Positions 57,264 through 64,000 of a DNA stretch of 64,000 bases are shown piece by piece. The position numbers were made by a program, and so were the translations under genes. Each line of letters begins with the position of its first letter. Position 1 is the stretch's first letter. The notes beneath the pieces are model-generated. The model was given only the letters and a program-made list of their open reading frames with translations, did no database searches and was not told where the DNA came from. The stretch is from Hippopus hippopus (Eukaryota; Mollusca; Bivalvia; Cardiida; Cardiidae): positions 52,576,845-52,640,844 of the forward strand of contig OX328105.1 in NCBI GenBank assembly GCA_946811185.2. The letters are read 5' to 3'.

Positions 57264-58831
57264 TAGAATACTGTCCAGAACCGATGTATCTGTGTCTGAA
57301 ATCACATATGAATGAGGGTAATTTTTGTTTTCTCAGTGGAATACTGTTCGCAACCTATGTATCTGTTGGAAGTAGCGTATGAGTGAGGGATTTTTTAGGA
57401 TTTGTTAATAGAATACTGTTCAGAACCGATGTATCTGTGTTAGATGGCGTATAAATGAGGGTAATTTTCGGATTTTTCAAGAGAATATTGTTTGTAATGG
57501 ATGTACCATTGTTCAAAATAGCATATAAATGAGGGTATTTTTAGGATTTTCTTACTAGAATACTGTCTGGAACCGATGTAGCAGTGTTTGCGGTAACATA
57601 TGAATGTACTGTTAGGATTTTTTCTTAGAACAGTGTCTGGAACGGATGTATTTGCATTTTAAGTGGGGCATGAATGGGGGAATTTTACGACTGTGTAATA
57701 GAACACTGTCCTGAACCGATGTATCTGTGTTCGAAGTAACATACAAATGAGGGTACTTTTAGGACTTTTTATTAGAACAGTGTCTGGAACCGATATATCT
57801 GCATTTGAAGTAGCACATGAATGGGGGTAATTTTAGGACTTTTTAAAAGAGCCCTGTCCTGAAGCGATGTGTCTGTGTTTGAAGTAACATGAATCAGGGT
57901 ATTTTTAGGAGTTTTTAATAGAATATTGTCCTGAACCAATTTATCTGTATTTAAAATGAGGGACTTTTAGGATTTTTAAATGGAATATTTTCTGGAACCA
58001 ATGACCAATGTATCTGTGTTTGAAGTAACATGGATGAGTATTTTTTTTTTTTTTGATTTTTTAATAGAATACTGTCCGTAACTGATGTATCTGTATTTGA
58101 AGTAACATGAATGAGGTTTTGTAGGATTTTTTGATGGAATGTTGTCCAGAACCAATGTATTTGTATTTGAAGTAACATGAATGGGGGTATTTTCAGGATT
58201 TTTTAATAGAATATTGTCCAGAACCGATGTATCTGTATTTAAAGTAGCATGAATGAGAGTTTTTTAGGATATAAAGAAATGTTGTCAAGAACGAATATAT
58301 CTGTGTTTGAAGTAGTGTATGAATGAGGTATTTTTGGGATTTTTTAATAGTATATTGTCCGGAACCTATGTATCTGTGTTCGAAGTAGTGTATGAATGAG
58401 GGTATTTTTAGGATTTTTTATCAGATTATTATCCAGAACCAATGTATCTGTGTTTGAAGTAGTCTATGAATGAGGGTATCTTTAGGATTTTTTATTAGAT
58501 TATTGTCCGGAACCTATGAAATAGCATATGAATGAGGGTATTTGTAGGATTTTTTAATGGAATATTGTCCATATTGATGTATCTTTATTTGAAGTAGCAT
58601 GAATGAGGGTATCTTTAGGATTTTTTGATAAGACATTGCCCAGAACCAATGTATCTGTGTTTGAAGTAGCATATGAATGAGGGTATTTTTAGGATTTTTT
58701 AATAGAATATTGTCCAGAGCCAGTATATTTGTGTTTGAAGTAACATGTATGAGGGTATTTTTAGGATTTTTCAAAATAATAATTACTGTCTAGAACTTAT
58801 GAACCTAGAGCATAGATGCTTGGTATGAAGC

Positions 58832-58950
58832 ATGAACCCCTCACCACACAGTCCACATTTATAACAGCCCTGGGAAAGAAGTCTTTTGAAAATATTGTAG
58901 GAAAAGGAGAGCATTTTCTCCTTTTCCCACAATGTCTGCTATCCTTCTAA
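58832..58950 (-). mobile_element. Foldback MITE, left half, abutting a full copy
   Basis: CCTCACCACACAGTCCAC, CAGCCCTGGGAAAGAAGTC, shortened hairpin GGAGAGCATTTTCTCC; ends where the next copy begins. Confidence 0.65.
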
Positions 58951-59174
58951 ACCCTTTACCACACAATCCCGACTTTTAACAACCCTCAGAATGAAAGCTT
59001 TTGCAAACATTGTGGGAAAAGGAGAAAATGCTGGTAACCAGCATTTTCTCCTTTTCTCACAATGTTTTATTATCTTTTCAGACAAATCTCATTACTTTTG
59101 CCACATTTACTATATCTCTGGAAATGCTTCCAATTTGGATTTGTCTAAAATTTTGTCATGTGGTAAAGAGTTAA
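58947..59174 (-). mobile_element. TTAA-flanked foldback MITE, full copy
   Basis: Left end ACCCTTTACCACACAATCCC (target decayed to CTAA), complete hairpin with GGTAACC centre and one arm mismatch, right end GTGGTAAAGAGTTAA with TTAA at 59171-59174. Confidence 0.85.
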
Positions 59175-59189
59175 AACAAATTTTACATT

Positions 59190-59267
59190 TTGATTCACTT
59201 TGTATTGTCAGCATAATGCTTTCAATTTTGACTAGTCTAAAATTTTGTCATTTGTTTAAGAGTTACA
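59190..59267 (-). mobile_element. Foldback MITE, right end only
   Basis: CATAATGCTTTCAATTTTGA, CTAGTCTAAAATTTTGTCAT and TTGTTTAAGAGTTA match the right quarter of the family. Confidence 0.6.
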
Positions 59268-59722
59268 GTTGTTTGAAACTGTGCTCTTTGGAGAAGCAAT
59301 TCTGCCTGATTGTCACATTTGTATGGTGTTGTAATTTTTTTCTTTTGTTTTTCAATCTTCTTGACTGGAACCAAGAAGTCTAAGATGGTATGCCTTTAGA
59401 CTAAAGATTTCCTAAATGAATTTTTTTTCTGTTGTTCTCATCTGAAATCATTGAGCCTAGAATCATAAAATAAGTTTCTTCAAGTTCTGCCATAGGAGTC
59501 AAAATTGGCCCTGTACCAAGGGTCTGTTGTAGTACATCAAGTTCTATAATTTTTTATTTAAACTTCTATGGAGAGTTGAAGCCGAAAGTTTAAATGTTTA
59601 GTACATACATGTAGCATTAAAACAGCATTCTTTAGCTTAATTGTTGAAGTACTGCACATAGGGTCAAAGGTGGCCGGTTCCCAAGGTCTGTTGTACATTT
59701 ACATGGGGTTCTATAGTTTTTT

Positions 59723-60334
59723 AGCTCCACTGGCCGAAGGCCAGCGAGCTATTGTCATGGCGTTGTGTCCGTCGTGCGTCCGTCCGTCTGTCTGTCCTTT
59801 CGTCCGTGCGTGCGTCCGTAAACTTTTTCTTTAAAAAACTTCTCCTCAGAAACTATTGACTGGATTTTTACCAAATTTCACAGGAATGTTCCTTTGGTGG
59901 TCCTCTTTCAAATTCCTTCAAATAATTGTGTTCCATGAATTCTGGTTGCCATGGCAACCAAAGTAAAAAAACCTTTAAAAATCTTCTCCTCCCAAACCGC
60001 TATTTGGATAGCATTATTTTTTTGCAGGAATGTTCCTAAGATACAGGTTTACAGAATTCCTTAAAAAAAAAAAGATCTGTCAAAAAACATGGCTTTTATG
60101 GGAGACTCATTTTCCTTTTATGGTATAAAGTAAAATCTTTGAAAAATTTCTTCTCTAAAACTATTCATTGGATTTCATTGTTGTTTTGCAGGTAAGTTCC
60201 TATGGTGGTTGTCTACCAAATTGTTTCTTCAGTGAGCTAAAATGCAGGATTGAATGATAATTGTTAAAAACTTCCTTTCGCCATTATAGAAATATCAGGC
60301 CTGTGGAGCGATACAGGCGCTCAAGCGCCTCTAG
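59723..60334 (+). mobile_element. HINE-B6, short complete copy
   Basis: 5' hairpin AGCTCCACTGGCC-GAA-GGCCAGCGAGCT, leader GTGCGTCCGTCCGTCTGTC, 3' TGTGGAGCGATACAGG, hairpin AGGCGCT-CAA-GCGCCT and CTAG. At 612 bp it is the most compact family member here. The hairpin loop is the same as HINE-B1, with compensatory changes in both arms. Confidence 0.9.
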
Positions 60335-60839
60335 TTTTTTTTTTAAATCTTTTCGGCTGAACCTTGGGAGATGTTGGGTAAGTATGAAGCAACATATAAT
60401 CATTCTTTACCGTAGATGTTTAAGTCCTACACATGAGGTCAAAGATGGCCCTGTTCCCAAGTTCTGTTGTCTGTTGTTGTTCTGTAAGTTTTTTAAAAAA
60501 TTTTTTGGCCAAAACTATGAAGATGTTAGGCCAAAGAGTCTAAATAATAAGTTTTTAGCATCAGAACATAATTATTCGTAGAAGTTGTTCAAGTCCTGCA
60601 CTTGGGGTCAAAGATGGCCCTGTTCTCATGGTCTGTTGTTGTACTTGAGGTTCTATAATTTTTAAAATCTATTTGGCTGACACTATTGAGATTATAGACC
60701 AAACAGTCTGAATATCTAGTATATAAAATAGAAATATAATTATTAATCCAAGTTGTTCAAGTTCTGCAAATGAGGTCAAAGATTGCCCTGTTTTTTCCAA
60801 TGTCTGTTGTTGTATTTTGAGTTCTGTGAGTTTTTTTTT

Positions 60840-61073
60840 ATACGCCGCTGGAGGGGACGTATATTGGTGTCATCTTCTCCGTCTGTACGTCCCTCCGTCC
60901 GTCCGTCCCTTCGTCCGTCCATAGGTACATCTATTTCTTTTGAACGCAACTCCTCCAACATTTCTTGATGGATTTAGATGAGATTTTCACAGAATGTTTC
61001 TCATCATGTGACCTATCGCATATTGTCAGGGTTTTGCGATGCTACGGCGTATATTGTGACGATGGCACTCTTG
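60840..61073 (+). mobile_element. HINE-C, 234-bp element
   Basis: Begins ATACGCCGCTGGAGGGGACG after nine Ts. The leader is GTCCCTCCGTCCGTCCGTCC. It ends with the inverted CTACGGCGTAT, then GTGACGATGGCACTCTTG before a T-run. No tandem core is left. A minimal element with both ends. Confidence 0.85.
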
Positions 61074-61814
61074 TTTTTAATGTTTTTGGCTGAAACTATG
61101 GAGATATATTAGACCTAAGAGTCTGAATATCTAGTATATAAAATAAAAAGATAATTATTTTCGAAGTTGTTCAAGTCCTGCACATGGGGTCAAAGATTGC
61201 CCTGTTCCCAAAGTCTGTTTATGTACATGTACATTGGGGGATCTATCATTATTTTTTAATCTTTTTGGCTGAAACTGTGGAATTGTTAGGCCAAAGACTG
61301 AATATTAAGTATCTAGCATCAAAAGATACTTATTCATCAAAGTTGTTCAAGTCCTGCACATGGGGTCAAAGATGGTCCCGTTCCTAAGGTCTATTGTTGT
61401 ACTTGAGTTTATACATTTTTTGTCTTTTTTAAAAACTTTTTGGCTGAAACTATGGAGATGTTTGGGGAAAAGCTCTGAATATTAAGTATGTAGCATCAAA
61501 AATTAATTATTCATCTAAGTTGTTCAAGTCCTGCACTGAGTGTCAAAAATGGCCCTGTTCTGGAGGTCTATTGTTGTACATGTAGTTCTAAAAGGTTGTT
61601 TTTTTTTTTGCAATCTTCTTTGCTGAAACTATGGAGATGTTAGGCCAAAGCCTGAATATCTAGTGTATAGCATCAAAAGATCAGTATTCATCTAAATGTT
61701 GTTCAAGTCCTGCATCTTTGGTCAAAGATGGCCCTGTTCGAAATGTCTGTCATTGTGCATGTACATGTAGTTCTGTAAGTTTTAAATAGTTTTTGCATTG
61801 TCTATCTGTCCATC

Positions 61815-62135
61815 TATCAGCTGTGCCCTGTTTGCACAGTCGGTAGCATACGGGAATCAAGAATAATGGGTCGCTGGTTCGATCCCCAGCTCTGCCAATT
61901 TTTTTCCAAGGATTGATGATAGTCATTGCGACAGATTCATTCCTCATTCACCACTTATCATTGTTTCAATAATGGTTATGTTGGAAAGCAGCCAGTGGCT
62001 TGGAAAAATATTGTGCAGAGTACTGGTAAAAAGAAACTCCAGGTAAGCATGGATAGGTGCTTGGCAGCAGCTGTATAACTGAAATAATGATGCAAACTGC
62101 ATTTAATACCATACAGTCAATCAATTAACGTCCAT
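61815..62135 (+). mobile_element. tRNA-derived SINE, full-length type
   Basis: The tRNA-like head has a clear box B GGTTCGATCCC (61876-61886) and a diverged box A (GCACAGTCGG). The body includes AAAGCAGCCAGTGGCTTGGA and GTACTGGTAAAAAGAAACTCC, and the tail ATACCATACAGTCAATCAATT. It shares the GTGGCTTGGAAA core with the SINEs at 6955, 10935 and 35170. Confidence 0.85.
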
Positions 62136-62159
62136 CCATCCTGACAGATATCTTCTATA

Positions 62160-62440
62160 ACCAGTGACGAAAATTAATGAAACAAGATTTATGAGATCTT
62201 TATCATAGTTTGCTGTCATGGATTTTTTTTTTATCTAATGCCCTGTCATGGAAAAAGGGGGCTTGATTTATATTTCCATTATGCTCCATTAACTCTTACT
62301 ACTGGGCAAAATTTTATGATACTTCACATTTATATTGTTTATCATAAGCATTAGATAATCATTATTTATTTATATCTAATAAAACATCATGTCATGGAAG
62401 AAGGGGGCTTAATGTGTAACTTGGCATTCTGTATGTTTTA
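62160..62440 (+). repeat. HINE core fragment (GTCATGGAAAAAGGGGGCTT type)
   Basis: Two units of the core found at 41.4-42.1 kb, without ends. Confidence 0.65.
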
Positions 62441-62477
62441 ATCTTAAATCTTGGCTGAAACTATGGCGACTTGGAGT

Positions 62478-62700
62478 CTTTACCCTGTACCACACAATTT
62501 AGTGACCTTGAGGAAAAAGGCTCTTTTGAAAACATTGTTGGGGAAGGAAGGCATTGCTAGTAACTAGGAGAAAATGTGGTGACCAGCATTTTCTTTTTTC
62601 CAACAATGTTTTTTACCCTTTCAAAGACAATCTCCACCATTTTAGCTACGCTTATTTTGTTGTCTTAAGTGCTTTGGATTAGAAAAAGTCTAAAAGGTTA
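62478..62700 (-). mobile_element. Foldback MITE, diverged
   Basis: TTTACCCTGTACCACACAATT, TTTTGAAAACATTGTTGGGG, TGACCAGCATTTTC, AACAATGTTTTTTACCC and TCTAAAAGG keep family order. The hairpin is disturbed by an insertion (GGCATTGCTAGTAACTAGG). Confidence 0.65.
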
Positions 62701-62950
62701 CCATAATTATCTTAGTTGTTCAAGTCCTGCACATAGTGTCAAAGATGGCGCTGTTCCCAAGGTCTGTTGATCTATATAGAGTTCTAAAGGTTTTATTTAA
62801 ATCTTCTTGGCTGAAACTATGATGATTTTTGGCCTTAAGTCTTACATTTATGTGAGTACCAAAAGAAGATTCTTACATAAAGTTTAAGTCCTGGGTCAAA
62901 GATGGCCCTTTTCCAAGGGTTTGATGTTGTACACAGAGTTTTTTTTTCTA

Positions 62951-64000
62951 TCTCGAAACACACAGCCAACAGCACTGAAATTTTGTATGTTGCATCAAGG
63001 AATGGTCCTTAAAGTTATTAAAATTGGTCATATGCTATAAAAGTTTGCCATGCCCAGGGTAACCATATTTCCAAAAACATAAAAATAGTTATTATACAAG
63101 TAATGAAAACCTCCTCTAAAGCCATTAGGCCTGGTGTGTTGATATTATGTAGCATCACATGGTCTTGTATAAATAAAGTAAACATCATCAAAATAGGTCC
63201 TGCACATGGGTCAGTTATTTTGCAGAGTTACAATTTCACTTCCTTTTTTACTTTCCTTGTCTTGAACTATTGGGCCATGAGCCAGATATTTGGTCTCAGC
63301 ATTTAAATCCAAGTTGTTTAAAAGTTGTTCAAAATGTGCTTCTGGGTCAAAGAGGGGCCTGCAAAGGGGTCACTTTTTTACTTTATGTTCTGTAGGAATC
63401 TATTTCAGAAATTTATTTTTTTATTCTTGTCTGAAACCATTAAGCCTACAGCATGATAAATACAGTAGTATCACAATGTGGTCCCTAGTCAAAGTTGTTC
63501 AAATTGTGCCCTTTGGGTCAAAGCTGGTCCTGCCCCAGGTACACATATTTTGCAGAAAGAAACATATGGGTACACATATTTTACAGAAAGTGACATAAGT
63601 AACCATTTTAAAAGAAGCATCTCTCTTAAGACTATATGGTCTGATGTGTAAATACTTGTTACATAGCATCATACTGTTGTCCTGCATCATATCTGCATGT
63701 CAATGTCATTTCTGCTAGGAGATAAAGGTCTGCACTCATATCCCTTGAACCCTTTGCCTGGATTTAAAACTATTCCACACATGTCGGTCTTGATACTTGA
63801 TGGCATGCAGAGTAGAAGTTTTGCATACCTGTCTGTAAGGTCGAGGTGATAGCGGCAGTTAAAAGGTCAAAAACACAGAATTTGATGCTGATTAATATCT
63901 CTTAAACTTTGTCCAATTCTGAAGATCAGTGACACTCATCATGTCATCGGAACCTGTACTGCTTATAAAACTTCACAAAAAGGCACTTGTACTAAATAGA
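62951..64000 (+). repeat. Old diverged core-type repeats to the window edge
   Basis: Phrases such as GAAACCATTAAGCCTACAGC, GGTCCCTAGTCAAAGTTGTT and GGGTCAAAGCTGGTCCTG recur with 150-220 bp spacing and resemble the 9.4-10.1 kb and 29.0-29.2 kb cores. No gene is supported. Confidence 0.55.

Larger units (their letters stand above)
52524..58790 (+). repeat. ~74-bp satellite array
   Basis: The unit reads approximately GAATGAGGGTATTTTTAGGA, TTTTTTAATAGAATACTGTC, CAGAACCGATGTATCTGTGT, TTGAAGTAACATAT. It occurs in dozens of tandem copies of 65-76 bp with the single HINE-A2 interruption at 53122-54685. Because the period is near 75 (25 codons), long minus-strand pseudo-proteins (NPKNTLIH..., TQIHWFW...) appear; they change frame and are not real. 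Confidence 0.93.
59400..61800 (+). repeat. ~185-bp tandem array
   Basis: Units carry TTTTTGGCTGAAACTATGGA, GATGTTAGGCCAAAG, TTGTTCAAGTCCTGCACATG, GGGTCAAAGATGGCCCTGTT and GGTCTGTTGTTGTAC. Interrupted by HINE-B6 (59723-60334) and HINE-C (60840-61073), both in the T-run before GGCTGAAAC. Further diverged units lie at 62700-62950. Confidence 0.85.

Noticed and set aside
56151..58774. Minus-strand proteins with repeats of NPKNTLIH and TQIHWFW
   Set aside because: The ~74-bp satellite has a period close to 25 codons, so frames stay open by repetition. The frame shifts between units and no start or conserved domain exists.
61840..61900. Functional tRNA gene suggested by a good box B
   Set aside because: Cloverleaf arms do not pair convincingly, box A is diverged and SINE body sequence follows directly.

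Overview
The window is AT-rich nuclear DNA from a metazoan, most likely a bivalve mollusc. The best indication is the large number of Pearl/HINE-type elements: terminal hairpins, cores of about 145-160 bp tandem units, TCCGTCCGTC-rich 5' leaders and 3' hairpins followed by CTAG or CTTG. It reads as intergenic or intronic repeat-rich DNA. I see no complete host gene, true tRNA, rRNA or CRISPR array. Only three short exon-like segments (5985-6113 and 8706-8753 on +, 31940-32051 on -) could belong to host genes, and none is identified. Almost all open frames in the window are translations of tandem repeats, low-complexity tracts or dead transposons.

Layout. 1-9120: a HINE-B element (477-3193) carrying a dead mariner (1715-2933), a mosaic HINE fragment, a run of TTAA-flanked foldback MITEs (4746-6360) and a tRNA-derived SINE. 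9121-13354: a HINE-B 5' end with two tandem cores, a SINE with a 12-bp target duplication (10935-11203) and HINE-A1, whose core has a 555-bp internal duplication. 13357-20570: a ~240-bp tandem array split by a 5'-truncated LINE, which is itself split by a 2.19-kb TIR transposon. 20575-24840: a ~128-bp tandem array split by a 2.74-kb THAP-domain DNA transposon that contains a second mariner and a MITE. 25-36 kb: short arrays, a mariner-type MITE, diverged HINEs, a pair of GGGCCC-ended foldback elements and further HINE-B copies. 36457-50958: a ~6.5-kb segment in two near-identical tandem copies plus a partial third, each containing MITEs, a coding-like repeat, A-rich tracts and a G-rich minisatellite. 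52524-58790: a ~74-bp satellite with a 735-bp higher-order repeat, interrupted by HINE-A2. 58832-64000: paired MITEs and a ~185-bp array interrupted by HINE-B6 and HINE-C, a SINE, and diverged repeats.

The common theme is nested insertion. Tandem arrays act as landing sites, and because their unit sequence is known, the exact target (T-runs for HINEs, TTAA for the MITEs, TA for mariners) can be read from the empty neighbouring units. The autonomous partners that would mobilise these elements are not in the window.
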